Part shown: positions 35,810 to 47,557 of the stretch, in pieces
Numbering within the stretch: position 1 is the stretch's first letter
Layout: every line of letters starts with the position of its first letter
Assembly: GCA_963971575.1 (NCBI GenBank)
Contig: OZ020611.1
Location: forward strand, 201,982,419 to 202,046,418
Direction of reading: 5' to 3'
Length of the DNA stretch: 64,000 bases
Origin: Liopterus haemorrhoidalis
Taxonomy: Eukaryota; Arthropoda; Insecta; Coleoptera; Dytiscidae
The notes under the pieces: model-generated
The model's database searches: none
Told to the model about the DNA's origin: nothing
Seen by the model: only the letters and a program-made list of their open reading frames with translations
Program-made: the position numbers and the translations under genes

Positions 35810-36911
35810 CGAGGGACCACTCTAAAATTATTGAGATACACCAAATCCAATGACTGTACGAATTGCTCACTGCGCAGGCGTTGAATTTCAATACACTATA
35901 GTATGCGAGGAGTAGTCACGCTGCACCAGTTCTACTAAGGTAGTTTTAAACTACGCTTGTATGCCATGGAGGACGATAATCTTTTACAATTTTAAACTTG
36001 GTTTATATGAAGAAGAATATATCCTGCAGTTATTGTTGGTATATTACTATGAAGCGCCATCCAATGCAACTGTATTTAGGTGGTTTAGAAAATTTCGCAG
36101 GGAATCTAGTTCACTACAAAACGAAGAACGTACGGGAAGACATGTTTCGACAGTAACTCCAGAAAATGTATCCGTAAAATGACAACAGATGACAACCTAC
36201 CAAATAATAGAAGCTGCCCTTAGTATTGGATCTGCAGCACACAAAATACTTCATAATTGAATATTAAAAAAATGTTTCTCGCTGAGTTCCCACGAACAGC
36301 AAAAGAGCCTTTGAGAATCAGTCAACAAACTATTGAATTACTTGATTAAGACAGTCACCGAGTCATTTCTAAAATTATAACGGGTAGTGAATGCTGCCTA
36401 CAATGTGCCAACTTGTCAGAAAGTAGAGCATGGGTGTTTGAAGATGATTCAACGCCGACCACTGTGAAGAAACAATGTGCATTAAAAAATAATGCACGCT
36501 AGTTTTCTTCAGAAGTACAGGTCTGGTGAAAGCTATTATGGTATCTTGGTGCCTACATCCAGAATTACCTGCTTGAAGTTCTCCAAGGCCTGAGCATCAT
36601 GACTTTTAATATTTTTGAGTGAAAAAAAAAGAACATGATAATTAAGAACCCATCAAACTCACTTGATCTAGCAATGTGCGAATAAAGAATATACGTGATT
36701 GCTGTTTTACTTCAGAAGAAGAGATAGTCATTACTATAACGGATTATTTTGACTCCATTTCAGAACATGAGTGGCGTAATTTAATGATATACACATGAGC
36801 TTTCGTGAATGGTTTATGGAAAATTCGCCTTCAAAAGTGCATTGATGCTGGTGGGGACTACATTGAAAACTCATAATTTTCCCGTATCTCAATTATTTCA
36901 TGTGGCTCTCG
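35810..36911 (+). mobile_element. second mariner element, heavily decayed (1.1 kb)
   Basis: The left end CGAGGGACCACTCTAAAATT and the complement of the right end CGAGAGCCACATGAAATAAT are related inverted repeats flanked by TA at 35808-35809 and 36912-36913. CGAGGG-type ends are common in mariner elements. The ends have diverged more than in the copy at 24.8 kb, so this is older and from a different lineage. Confidence 0.8.
35961..36876 (+). pseudogene. mariner transposase relic
   Basis: The N-terminal part is open (35961-36182): NFKLGLYEEEYILQLLLVYY, EAPSNATVFRWFRKFRRESS and NEERTGRHVSTVTPENV, the first mariner helix-turn-helix region. Later pieces in shifted frames read YQIIEAALSIGSAAAHKILH, HRVISKIITGSEC (first D lost), AWVFEDDSTPTTVKK and a C-terminal LQKCIDAGGDYIENS. 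There are many stops and deletions, and the catalytic triad is not intact. Confidence 0.8.
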
Positions 36912-37098
36912 TATTATAATTATTGAAAAATACACATTATGATCACAAGTATCGAAAGTTTTCTTACTACACAACTCAAAACAAGCAAGAAGTTGCTTAA
37001 AAAAAGATTTTATCAAAACATTCATATGCACTTATTGATTATTTGACCTAATTGAACCGAAAAACATTATATTCCTGTTATTCATTTACGGTTAAATG

Positions 37099-37408
37099 CA
37101 GGGCCGCCCCTAGCATTTGCGGGGCCTGGGGCAAACTGGAGTTGCGGGGCCCCAAAACTGGATTTGCGGGGCCCCATCTATATTTATATATTGAATAACG
37201 ATATTTTCTTTAATATTACTAACTATTAACAAAGTACACATACTTCTATTCAATAAAAATATAAATTTTTTCCAACTATTTATAAAACTTGGAATAATAT
37301 TTTTAAAGTATTTTATTATTTTATTACTTGACGGTCGAAGCGCGGGGCCCTTACAGGCGCGGGGCCTGGGGCAGGTGCCCCATTTGCCCCCGCCTAGGGG
37401 CGGCCCTG
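37099..37408. mobile_element. hAT MITE with perfect 8-bp target duplication
   Basis: The ends CAGGGCCGCCCCTAG and CTAGGGGCGGCCCTG are perfect 15-bp inverted repeats. GTTAAATG is duplicated exactly on both sides (37091-37098, 37409-37416). The GC-rich termini (GCGGGGCCTGGGGC on each side) surround an AT-rich centre without coding sequence. Confidence 0.92.
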
Positions 37409-37427
37409 GTTAAATGGACCACCTGGT

Positions 37428-37785
37428 CAGGCCTGTAACTAGGGCGTGGCAAAAGAAGCGCCTGCCACCGCTTTGTGTTGAGGGCGCAAAATTTTTAGTT
37501 GCTGTCCTTTTTTGTGTCACCAGAGGTGAGAACCTTTTTTTGGTCATCACTTGTATGTTGGAGATGAGGACCTTTTTTTGCTCATCACTTGTATTTTGGA
37601 GGTGAGGAGACCTATATTTTTAGCTCATCACTTGTATTTTTTGGAGGTGAGCAAAATTGAATAAAATATCCTGTATTTCCAGCATATACTGTATTTTCAG
37701 CATTCGCAATAGGGGCGCCAAAATATTCGAAAGGGCGCAACTTGGACACTTGCCACCGGCGCTTAATATTCTCATTCCGGCCCTT
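37428..37785. mobile_element. second hAT-type MITE, 19 bp from the first
   Basis: The ends CAGGCCTGTAACTAGGG and, reverse-complemented, AAGGGCCGGAATGAGAA are imperfect TIRs. CACCTGGT is perfectly duplicated at 37420-37427 and 37786-37793, the 8-bp length expected for hAT. GGCGC motifs occur just inside both ends. The interior holds a 38-bp tandem repeat. Confidence 0.85.
37523..37650 (+). repeat. 38-bp tandem repeat inside the hAT MITE
   Basis: Three units of 38, 38 and 45 bp, each GAGGTGAGGA..CCTTTTTTT..CTCATCACTTGTATTTTGGA with small differences. Confidence 0.85.
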
Positions 37786-37793
37786 CACCTGGT

Positions 37794-38679
37794 ACCCGGT
37801 AGAACATTGTTGGAACAAGAAAATTTTTGTAAAAAAAAAATTAACCTCTTTAGGTATTTTTTTTTTTTCATTTCTTTTTCAGTTATGTAAAACCTTACTG
37901 CATTCTTTGGTAACTCATTTTCCGTGCTACGATTCTCCCTTTTATGTCGAACAACCTGAAAATCGTTATTGAAAATGTAGTATTTGAGTTTCGTGAGTCA
38001 TAATAATGTTTATTTATTCAGTAATTTGTAAGCCAAACTTCACACTATGCTGTGTATTTATAAATGCACCCAAACACTGTCGTGTTTGGTATTATTGAAA
38101 AAAACTTTTAATAACAACTTCCCGTATTTATTTTTAGCGTTTGTATATTGATACATTCCTCGACCATTCACGAAAGCTGGGGAATTTTGAAAACACTTAC
38201 ATAAACGTTAGTATTAAATTGATATATTTGTATAAACACTAAAATATATTTTAGTTACAAAAATTATGTGTTCGTTTTCATTCAATGAAAGAATGCCTCT
38301 GTTTCTAATAGTTTCGGATGAATTTTTGTTAAGTATTTCTAATGCTGTATCTACACCACGGAGATAAGTAATAGTTTCGATTTGTATTGCCCTTATGCCG
38401 TATACTTTGTCTTCATGTTTATTTATTACGAGAATTTCAAACCTTAATTTAAAAATTGATGTGCTGCATGAATTTTCACACATTTCAATTTTTGTAATAA
38501 ATTGTCGGTAAATATTTAAAATAATAAATTTCGATAATTTTAGAAAGCATACCATCTGCTCCATCTAGAGACAACAACCGCACTTGAGATGCGCTTGCAT
38601 CAAAAACCAGCTAAAGCATCCAGTTCTTGCCAGTTAGATAAATATAGTAAGCATAGGATGCAAAAAAAAAATTGATAAC
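37794..38679. other. AT-rich stretch, nothing recognised
   Basis: The minus-strand frame 38214-38564 (116 codons) shows no recognised motif. Confidence 0.35.
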
Positions 38680-39488
38680 TTTCGAAATAATTATCAGATT
38701 AAAAATTTCCTGTTGTACTATTCCGGTTCACATTAATGTGCATTACTCAGAATTTTATCAGATTTTTAAATTAACTCCCTTGTGTTAAATGGTGCGGGAC
38801 AAGTGATTTTTTAGTCATTTTTGGCAAAAATCATATTTAAATAAAGAAATTTAAAAAAAAAACTACTTTCTGTCCTTCAATCTATGTATTAAGAGCTATC
38901 ATGTGATCACAGAATATTGTTTTTTAAATTTTATTTTTGCAACATTACTAAAAATTCTATATTTATAGGAAAAAGTTCAAATACTAAACAAACAAAAATC
39001 TGATCATAAATTCCTGTTAAACTATTCCGGTTCCCATCAATGTAGGTACATATTAATATTTTTGGCATATTTTTAGATGAACCCCTTTAAGAAATAGGTT
39101 GAGAAAAAGTTTTTTGACGTATTTTTGGTTTAATTCTCATAAAAATGATTTTTCGAAAATAAAGACTTGTTTCATCGAGAAATTGAAAAGTGGTTTCTTG
39201 GTGTAACCACTAAGAACAAAAGGGTTAAGAGGTTCCATTTCAAGACCAACTCAACATTTTTCAAAATTATGATTTTTGTCATTAAATACATATTTGTTTA
39301 TATTTTTACCGAGTTTTTTTTTTTTTTATGAACTCTATAGTTTTCCTACGTGTGAATCAATGAGTTGTACAAGCATACCAAATTTCAACTTTCTACGTTC
39401 AGCAGTTTGGTTGCAATTTCTACCGAACACACAGACAGATACATGAGTGACGTTATAAGGGTTTTTTTGTTATACTTACAAAATCCTA
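38680..39488 (+). repeat. AGGGTTT-family repeat, copy with duplicated centre
   Basis: The central landmark CTATTCCGGTTC occurs twice (about 38717 and 39020), each preceded by AAATTCCTGTT or similar. It is followed by CAATGAGTTGTACAAGCATA, a CACACAGACAGATACATGAG run and the end TTATACTTACAAAATCCTAA. Either two partial copies joined or an internal duplication. Confidence 0.65.
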
Positions 39489-39600
39489 AAAAATAATCTT
39501 ACCTTATATGTTTGTAACTGAATTTATAAAATATCTATTGTCTTATTTCATTTTTTTAAGGGCAATTTTAATATCTCCTTTGCCAGCTAACCAGAAATTA

Positions 39601-39628
39601 AATACAGTATATAGCTATATACTGTATT
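39601..39628. repeat. perfect 28-bp palindrome
   Basis: AATACAGTATATAG is followed directly by its exact reverse complement with no loop. Confidence 0.95.
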
Positions 39629-40867
39629 AATTTTCTTCTGCACGTAGGTCGTACCCAATTTTCTATTGTATATACATATGTACATTTTCTTTGAAAATCC
39701 TGGTAGAAATAACTGATATACGAAATAAGTCCAGACACAAACCAATCCCGAACAAAGAACTTTTTATATCATTGAAAATCGGTTTACAGTAAAAAACCTT
39801 GTTTAAATCTTGCATTTGAAAGCAGATTTTACTCGTATATTTTGCATGTCTCACACAACAATGTTTTTTTTTTACTTTTTCAACAAAAATAAAATATATC
39901 TTGTCTGTACATGTTGTTTTGTATTTTGTAGTTTGGATTCAGTTCGCTTATCCAAATTCTTGATCCGTGGTAATTGGTTTCTAACTGTAATTTATTTTAC
40001 CTTTTTTGACCGAAGGTGATTTATTGAAAATTTTAACAGTAAACGAAAGTTCAATCGAATTTTTGATTTTATTTTTCTTTCTATATTCGTTACTATGCCA
40101 TGCGAAAAACAGTTAATAAATCACTACATTGAATGACTTTGAATTCGACTGCAAAAGAAAATTAATGAACCGTACAATAAAAATAGAGTAATAGAGAAAC
40201 TATTTCTAAGTCTGACTGGAATGGAATTTATGCAATCTATGTTTGAACAAGGTACACGCAATTTAAATTACTGTATTGTTGAAACTATTCTTGAAATTTC
40301 ATTAGAGTTTTCTCTGTTTTCCAATTTTTAATAATATTTATTTCTTTTTCAGGTAAGCATCAAAATGGAGAAATTAATTGATTTTTATGACGCCTACTTT
40401 AAGGTATTTTAGTTTTAAGTTAATAATAAGTAATTAATAATTAATTAACCCTCTAGTCTTCATTGCCGCTTTGAGGCGGATCATATATAAATCGATGTAA
40501 AAATACAAAACGCGCAAATTTCATCGAAATGCCCGTGGTCACCTACAGATCACCTACAGACTGCGCAATGAAACACTTACAAACGCCGATTGAGCAAAAT
40601 TACATGTGTTTTTGCTAAAAACAATCAGTTGTGTATGACTTGGAAGACCAGCGACTTTCTGAATTATAGTGTCCATCCGAAAAAATGCACTTTCTCCAAA
40701 AAAGGGTAACTCCAAAAATAGTATATTATTATATGAACGATTATGACAGCCATTATTCACGAAGATGACGTTTGAGCTCACGAGCCGCAGGCGCGTAGCT
40801 AAAATCATCCGAGTAAATAATGGCCATAGTCGCGAATGTAATACTATACTTTTTCCACACCTATTAA
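39629..40867. other. AT-rich stretch, nothing firmly recognised
   Basis: TTAACCCTCTAG at 40443 resembles a piggyBac-like end but no partner was found. TTTTTCCACACCTA (40849-40863) is the inverted counterpart of the end at 41321 and may mark another copy of that element. Confidence 0.35.
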
Positions 40868-41065
40868 CACGTTGACTGCCAAGGCAAGATTCAGGATTCT
40901 TGTCTCAGTCAATATGATATAAAGTTTGTTCCTTTGTTTTAGGCGGAACTAGATTTTCAATTCTAGTTACTTTTACCGATTGATTGCAGCTTTTGATGAT
41001 TTTGTTCAGGGAAACTTCCATACATAAAAAAATAGCTAATGACAACTTAATTGGCAGTCAACGTG
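40868..41065. mobile_element. piggyBac-like MITE flanked by TTAA
   Basis: Perfect 15-bp inverted ends CACGTTGACTGCCAA lie directly inside TTAA duplications (40864-40867 and 41066-41069). The TTAA target is characteristic of piggyBac. The interior includes GGCGGAACTAGATTTTCAAT, related to the repeats at 1041-1206 and 16135-16572. It is 198 bp with no coding sequence. Confidence 0.85.
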
Positions 41066-41322
41066 TTAAACAAATAAATTAGACTCAAAATTGATAATTT
41101 TATTGGAAGTGATAGCGTCATCCATGTTGCCTGCTACCACTGCAGTTTTGGCCCCTCCCATTGCCATTGTCAAATATGATTGGATCAGCGAGAGTGGTTT
41201 ATGGATATGTGGGTTTGTGATTGGCCGTAAACAGTGAATTATGAAACCATAAGTCACTGTAGATATTTATAAGTACTATTTTTCACAAAAAAAAGTGCTA
41301 ATAATTGCAATATAATTAAATA

Positions 41323-41694
41323 GGTGTGGAAAAAAAGTTTTTCCCATATTATTTTATTTTATTTTATTTTCGGCTACATCTGTCCAACAGAAATTAATAA
41401 ATCTTAATTAATTCTCTACCAACGTATTTGTTTCTAATAAAAAATTATAGTCAAAACAATTATTTTTTGATTATCTGAAAACATTACAGATGATTTTATT
41501 TTTTAAATACAATTTGACTTAATTTTTAGTACAGTAACGCTTGAAGCTCATAATACATAGTGGTAAATAGTTTTGCAGAAATAATAATTTTTAAAATATA
41601 ATAGTAGACGAATCCAAAATATATTGTTATAACCTTAAAAAACGTTAAAATTATTAGAAAAAAGAAAAACTTAAAGAAACAAGATTTTTCCACC
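41323..41694. mobile_element. small TIR element flanked by TA
   Basis: The left end GGTGTGGAAAAAAAGTTTTT and the complement of the right end GGTGGAAAAATCTTGTTT are imperfect inverted repeats, each bordered by TA. There is no coding sequence. The TA duplication could be chance in AT-rich DNA. Confidence 0.45.
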
Positions 41695-42319
41695 TATTTT
41701 TATATAAATTTTAAATAAGAATGATACTTCTCTTTTAAATTATTTGATATAAAATATAATGTGCCGTATTGGCATACTGTTTTCAAGTGCACTATAATCC
41801 GGGTCATAGTTAGCATAGTTCCGCTGTCATTCTAACAGAATCAATCAAATGACTGTCAAGACTGGTACGTTACTTTATTATTTTCACTTGGAAGAATGCT
41901 GTCTTATAACGATACACGAAACCAAAATAAGATTATATTTTCTACGCACACAATATGAGGAGTGAGTATTTTTCGCTCATCAAATACAAAATCATTGAAA
42001 TCAACTACTAGACCACTGCTGTAGTTCAACATTTCAAAAACTTTGACAGATCGTCTCTACAACGCACGTTTAATCTTCTTTTCTTTTTCATTATGCTCTG
42101 CGGAGTTCATTTAATGATTATTTTACTCCACCTGTCATATTCATTGTCATCAGTTGTCATCGTTTCATTTCAAAGACTGAATTATTTCTTCAATATCCTT
42201 GGTCTTGGGTTTTCTGCTAGTTTTGAATTTCAATTTTATCATTCGATTTTATCAATCAATTTTATAGTTAGAATTTCCCTTTCCAACGATGTCTGTTAGA
42301 TTTTTTGGCCATTGAAATA

Positions 42320-42782
42320 TTGTCACGGGGTGAAGTCAAGAACGGAATCTTTTCTACCAAATTTATTATATAATATTAATTTACATCAGAATACAATTTT
42401 TGGTCAAAATGGCTGCTGGCGTTGTCCGTTAGAAGCTGATGTAAGTCTCGTTCTTGCCCCGGCTTCTCCAGGATCGGTCGAACCACCCCAGGAATCCGCA
42501 CGAGACGAACACGTGGAGAAGCCCTGTAGACGACACTCACATCTCGTCTTGGTGACTTCAACAGCTGGGCTGGTCCTTGGTTCGCTTGATACGGACTGAT
42601 GACTGGTCACAAGAATGACTACTACTTGACTATCAAGAATGACTAACCACGACTCTATTCCCTAAGACCATCTTATAACTGCTAACCAGGACACTATGAC
42701 GTCAGGTCCTACCTCAATTGTTTTGGAAACATTATTCATTTGTATAATTGTTGGCAGCAATTAAAGACCATTGTCATCACAA
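42320..42782 (+). other. GC-richer block, possible solo LTR
   Basis: Compared with its neighbours this block is GC-rich. It begins TGTCACGGGGTGAAGTC and ends near GTCATCACA, as an LTR with TG..CA ends might. No 5-bp duplication was found at these ends. Overlapping open frames on both strands (42312-42610) look like a composition effect and carry no motif. It could equally be the end of another kind of element. Confidence 0.3.
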
Positions 42783-43941
42783 CTGAATAATGTTTATCAA
42801 CACATTAGAATGTAGTTTTCAAAACTTATGTTGACAAACACGCAACATTCTGCACATTTTATAATTCCCAAAACCGCACGTCGGCAACCTTGACCTACAC
42901 AGCCTAAAGGCAACTCAAGGAATTGGGACATTAGAATACCATTATAAAATAATTGTGACAATATACTATGTAGAGCCCATGGTTGACTACCATAATTTAT
43001 CAAATCAGTAACGCATGAATCAACTAGTATTACCTTGAGCAAATTTTTGAAGGAGTTTATTGTATTTTAAGAAAGGAAGTGTCCAGAACTTCGATGTTTT
43101 AGCAATTCGCTCTTTGGTTTACTTCTCTTAAAATTTACTTTGATAACAAATTAATCATATTTGGAAAGTAATATGCCGACCAGCCTATATTCTTGGGCAC
43201 TCTCAATTAGTTCGACAGTCCCCAAACAAATTTTTCATCTTGCTCTGTTTTGTGTCAAGACTGCAATTTTCCTTGTAACATTTCCTAGATATTTTATCCA
43301 TTGATCTTTACCTTTCCTGCGAGCCTTCTTACTAGATAATGGTTGTTCAATCTTCTTTACTATTCCTCCTCTTTCACAGTGACAACATGGATCTCTATTT
43401 AGCTTTTTTTTTTATTTCTTTTCATCAGTTCTGTAATTAACAGCTCATTGGTCACGTTATTTTAAGCTCCGAAGCATGTGACTAAGTAAGCCATTAACAC
43501 TGATAAAAAGAATTCACTAACAAACTATTTTCGATGATGACAAACGATGCTATTATTAAAATTATTTCACGGAGACGAAAATACATATATTTTAACAACT
43601 AACCTACTCTCTGGAACATATGTTACGCTCTAGATAGATTCGGCAGTAAATATTTTCACGATTTATTTATTTTCTGAATATTTGCTATAAAACATTTTAC
43701 TGCGAATTCGTTTGTAATGAAAATATTATATGTTACTAAAAAAGTTACTTAAAAGATAAAAAAGAAGAATTCTTTGAAATAGTTTATTTATTTGGCAAGA
43801 TAAATGTGTACAAATCTTCAGATCTTTGCAACACTCTTTAAAGTTAGATCAAAAGTTATGTTCTATATAAATAAAACTAGCTGGAGTACCCGTACCGTTT
43901 TTGTAATGTATATTTTGCTGTAATGTAAATGATAAGTACGA
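42783..43941. other. AT-rich stretch, nothing recognised
   Basis: The minus-strand frame 42797-43042 is unrecognised. No repeat boundary was seen. Confidence 0.35.
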
Positions 43942-44086
43942 TACAGTGATGCCTCGCATAACGTATTTAATCCGTTCAAGAAGCACGTTCGTTTTGCGAA
44001 AAGTTCGTTATGTGAAACGCGTTTCCCCATAACAATACAAGTTAAAATACTTAATTCGTTCTGTAGCATTAAATATCGTACTGTAA

Positions 44087-44450
44087 AGGCCTTATCACAC
44101 GAGTTATTATTCAAGTCTAAACTTGGAAAACTAAAGTCTTGGCATTCGAATCGAAGTCTTGTGTGTGTGATAGCATGATAAAAAACCTAGGTCTTTAAGT
44201 CTGAGCAAATACATCGAGATATATTTCCCCCGTCTTTAGCAGACAGACGAAATCCAAGTCTTCAAATGCTCGTGCGCATTCTCGACCTCTCAGTCAGATC
44301 AAGTGAGATGGGTCTATTGTTAACGTTATGTACGTAGAAGCAAGTCACTTTTCCCTGTTTCGCATGTGATAGCTGAAGACGTGAAGACTTGAATACTCGA
44401 AAAAGACTTACAAAATAAAACTTGGATAGCGTTCTAGTGTGATACGCCCT
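44087..44450. mobile_element. TAA-flanked MITE nested in the Tigger element (PIF/Harbinger-like)
   Basis: The left end AGGCCTTATCACACGAG and the complement of the right end AGGGCGTATCACACTAG are inverted repeats. TAA is duplicated at 44084-44086 and 44451-44453, the size and sequence preferred by PIF/Harbinger. It splits the subterminal part of the Tigger element, so it is younger. Confidence 0.82.
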
Positions 44451-44557
44451 TAACATAAAAAAGAAAAATGGGTAGTCAAATAAAGAAGTGCACATATTTA
44501 CACAGAAACACACGTTTTACAGTTTTGCAGTAGGTCTCTTGATTGTTTTTTTTTTTT

Positions 44558-45000
44558 TTAGTCAGAGTCCGATTCAGGGGTATCTACCAAAGCTTGCAAG
44601 GTTAAATCCCCTTGTTCCATGCTTTGCTTCTTGGTTACTGGCTTCTTGAAAAACTTTTCCAAGGTTGTCTGTTTCTCCCACTTCTTCAACACTTGCCGGA
44701 AATAACGGGCAAGGGTGTAATTGTAGAGATCGTTGATTCTGTTGGCCTCAGCTGAGTTTGGATAGTGAGTGTTGGTAAACTCCTGAACCTCTCCCCATTT
44801 GACCAGGATGTCCCTGATGGCAGCAGTTGACATTGGTTGATTGAATTACCCCTCTTCGTTGTCAGATGAAGTTTCCCTTTGAGCTTCATCATTTTGCTGG
44901 GCCAAAAGTGCTTGGAGCTCTTTAGTTGTCAGCTCTTCTTGGTGTTCTTTAATATGCTCATCCACATGTTTATGCAAGTTTGAGCATCGGTTGCGTGCGA
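44558..45000 (-). pseudogene. Tigger transposase C-terminus
   Basis: The minus strand reads LHKHVDEHIKEHQEELTTKE, LQALLAQQ, SSDNEEG, then after a stop STAAIRDILVKWGEVQEFTN, PNSAEANRINDLYNYTLARY, FRQVLKKWEKQTTLEKFFKK and ends ESDSD. This is the post-DDE helical tail of Tigger-like transposases (usual ..ELTTEEL.., W..VQ.F...HHPN, KQ.TLD.F). Upstream residues (to 45178) come from TIR sequence, not protein. Catalytic domain absent. Confidence 0.85.
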
Positions 45001-45182
45001 ACTTGGAAGCAAGCTCGGGCGACTTCGGGACACGCAGGTGCGTTCGAGCGGCGAGATGAAATACGACGCAGTCCGTTGTGTGAAGCGAGGTTCGTTGTGC
45101 TAGTCGCGTAACGGACGAACGGAAAATTCGTTGTGCGCAGCGTTCTTTATGCGAGGCGTTCGTTATGCAAGGCATCACTGTA

Positions 45183-46363
45183 TGTCAATTTCAAGTACAA
45201 CACAGTATAATCGTTTCTTTATTCTTAAGTACTATTTTGCATATACTTTTGATGTTAAATAAATAATAAGTGAGACACTTCGTTTATAGATAGCTCTCTC
45301 CGTAGTTCCCCAAAATATATCTTATTAAAAACTACATTAAACAGAAAGGAATAATTTATTTTCTCATATTCATTTTTGTTTTTAAGTAAGGGCAGGCTCA
45401 CATTTCATCAGCATTGAGCCTTTTCGTGGATTGACTTTTTTTGTTACTTTTTGCCGCAAATGTAAAAATTTTAGACCGTAACTCAAAAGTGATCATATAT
45501 TTGTGATCTAAGGCTAAAATGTATAAGTATACCAATTTTCCTACAAAATTTAAAAAATATATTTTTCTAAAAAAAAATTTTTACTCTGATTTTAGCCAAA
45601 ATATTTGGCTAATTTTTAGACGAGGATTATGAAAACAGTACTTAAATTATGCTTTCGTACTTTTTGAGCTGATTTGGGTCAGTTTTTTGCCTATAATTCT
45701 AAAATTTTTACCCAAATTTCAAATTGGATCAAATTTTGTTGACCTATGACCAAAAATACATATTTGTACAAATTTTCAATAAAAACGGAGACAAAAATTT
45801 TTTGCTAAAAAATCACGGTTTTTTTAAGATTTACCCCTTACGATTTTTTCGATTTTTGGTCATTTTCAAGGGTTTTTGGATTACTGCCCATACAAAACCT
45901 AATAATTGGTTTATTCAAGCCCAATTTTTTTTTTTTTTGACTGAACAATGTAGGACAATTTTAAAAATTCAAACCGTAGATTTCTATCCCTAAGCATTTT
46001 GTAGTTAGGATTTACCAAAATTTTCAAAAAATTTTAAAAAATATAAAAAATTATCAAATTTTTTTTTATATTAAAATATTTTTACAAGTCAATTAGGACC
46101 TCAAGATTTCAAAAATTTCAACTGCACGTCTTTATCACCTTTCGTTTTTGAGATACGGCCATGCGAAAAGGAAAATGTCTATAAATCACGCCATATTCAA
46201 ATTTGTAATAATTTTAATATACGCAGAACGAATAAGGCCTCAAATTCACTTAACTCTTAACAATTCACTTTTAATTATGTATAATTAAATTGTTACGAAA
46301 TGCAGTTTTCATATTTACTCCCTTTCTTTATGTTAGTCAACGCTATAAATTAAAATTTTTACC
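45183..46363. other. low-complexity AT-rich stretch
   Basis: Long runs of A and T and repeated AAATTTT/TTTTTA words between 45400 and 46260. No coding family was recognised. It may be a decayed non-coding repeat of unknown class. Confidence 0.4.
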
Positions 46364-46365
46364 TA

Positions 46366-46989
46366 CCGTATTTTTCGGACTATAAGACGCAGCCCAAAAT
46401 TATGAAATAATTTAAAAAATATATATTTCATTACATAAAATTCTATTCGCAAATTCTTAACTTTTATTTATGAGTTCGATAAATTGTACCAACAATACTC
46501 AAATCTTCTTCACTCTCTGTGGTATCACGCGTCTTGTTAATGTCACTGTTTGTATTATTTTCGTCTGAACTATTGTTGTCAGTTTCTTCAAAAATTAAGT
46601 CATCTTCAATACCATCCAATGCGTTATTTATACCGCATTTCTTAAAATACTTTCGTCTATTCTTTTACAGCTTCTCATGAATTTTTTATACAAGTACATA
46701 TTTCTGAAATTGTCAGCCGTTTCATACGTCCTGTTGTTGTATCATCGTGATCTGGCTTTGTCATCCACTTGTTCCACTTTTCCCGCATAAAATTATTAAA
46801 TGATTTATTAATCAACACCTCTAAATAATTGATTTGTAAGGCCTCCAGGAATGACAGCCAATTCTGTATTCATTTATTTCATAATCTTCTTGGTTGGTTC
46901 TGTTTTATTCGCTATGAATACCATAAGATGCACCACAATTTTAAGTCGATTTTTCTACGTAAAAAGGTCTTATGGTCCGAAAAATACGC
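46366..46989 (-). mobile_element. pogo-type element with CGTATTTTTCGGAC ends
   Basis: The left end CCGTATTTTTCGGACTATAA and the complement of the right end GCGTATTTTTCGGACCATAA are inverted repeats flanked by TA (46364-46365, 46990-46991). It carries a transposase C-terminus on the minus strand and lacks the rest. Confidence 0.88.
46464..46830 (-). pseudogene. pogo-like transposase C-terminus
   Basis: In minus-strand order: LINKSFNNFMREKWNKWMTK, GRMKRLTISEICTCIKNS (usual ..GNLKRPT....W...SW), then after a frameshift YFKKCGINNALDGIEDDLIF, EETDNNSSDENNTNSD and a final SEEDLSIVGTIYRTHK before the stop at 46464-46466. The FKKCGI.NALDG block and acidic tail are typical of pogo/Jerky-like DDE transposases. 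The catalytic motifs are deleted. Confidence 0.85.
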
Positions 46990-46991
46990 TA

Positions 46992-47521
46992 ATCTGATCT
47001 TCACGCTAGCAAAAAAATGTAACCGTGAAAATTTGCATTGTAAATATGCATCGCTTGATTTTTTCTGCTGAATATCTTACAACGCTCCTAATTATTTGTA
47101 TGTCTGTGTATCCCAATATCTTTTTCTCTGCTTATGTAACTTTCCAACATGTTATTGCGAAATCTTAACCGCATTAGAATCAATGAACCAACTATCACGC
47201 TCCATGTTTTTGTTTTCGTTTTATTCCATTTTGCGCGGCATCATCTTGTTTTGAATGCCTCTCAAATGTCAATCTGAAGCAATGTCGGTCCAATGCAGCT
47301 GCGGAATAAATATAAATAAAACCTGCTTTTAGTTATACTACAAAGTAGGAAGTTGAACAAAAATGAAAAAGACTACTTGTACATGTACAAGAAATAAGTT
47401 TTCTTATTTCAGTACAATACCGTGAATAACACACTGAATACGTAAACGAGGTTATTTTAACAATACGTAAAAAGGGATCTTGCCACTTTAACTTTTATTT
47501 TATTAATTAATGTTTACTTCT
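46992..47521. other. stretch with nothing recognised
   Basis: No motif or repeat boundary was seen. Confidence 0.35.
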
Positions 47522-47557
47522 GTTTTATATAGCAAAATGCTATTTGCTATATAAAAC
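47522..47557. repeat. perfect 15-bp stem hairpin
   Basis: GTTTTATATAGCAAA and its exact complement are separated by the 6-base loop ATGCTA. Confidence 0.95.

Larger units (their letters stand above)
43944..45180 (-). mobile_element. Tigger-type element with nested MITE, TA target duplication
   Basis: The left end CAGTGATGCCTCGCATAACG and the complement of the right end CAGTGATGCCTTGCATAACG match at 19 of 20 and are flanked by TA (43942-43943, 45181-45182). Subterminal GTTCGTTATGYGA motifs repeat. The catalytic part of the transposase is deleted, and only the C-terminus remains on the minus strand. Confidence 0.92.

Noticed and set aside
40443..40460. TTAACCCTCTAG as a piggyBac terminus
   Set aside because: No matching inverted end with TTAA was found downstream; a similar TTTAACCCTC at 55.59 kb is not enough.
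42312..42610. Overlapping open frames on both strands as a coding exon
   Set aside because: All frames are open because of locally raised GC; no motif was seen and the block may be an LTR-like repeat.
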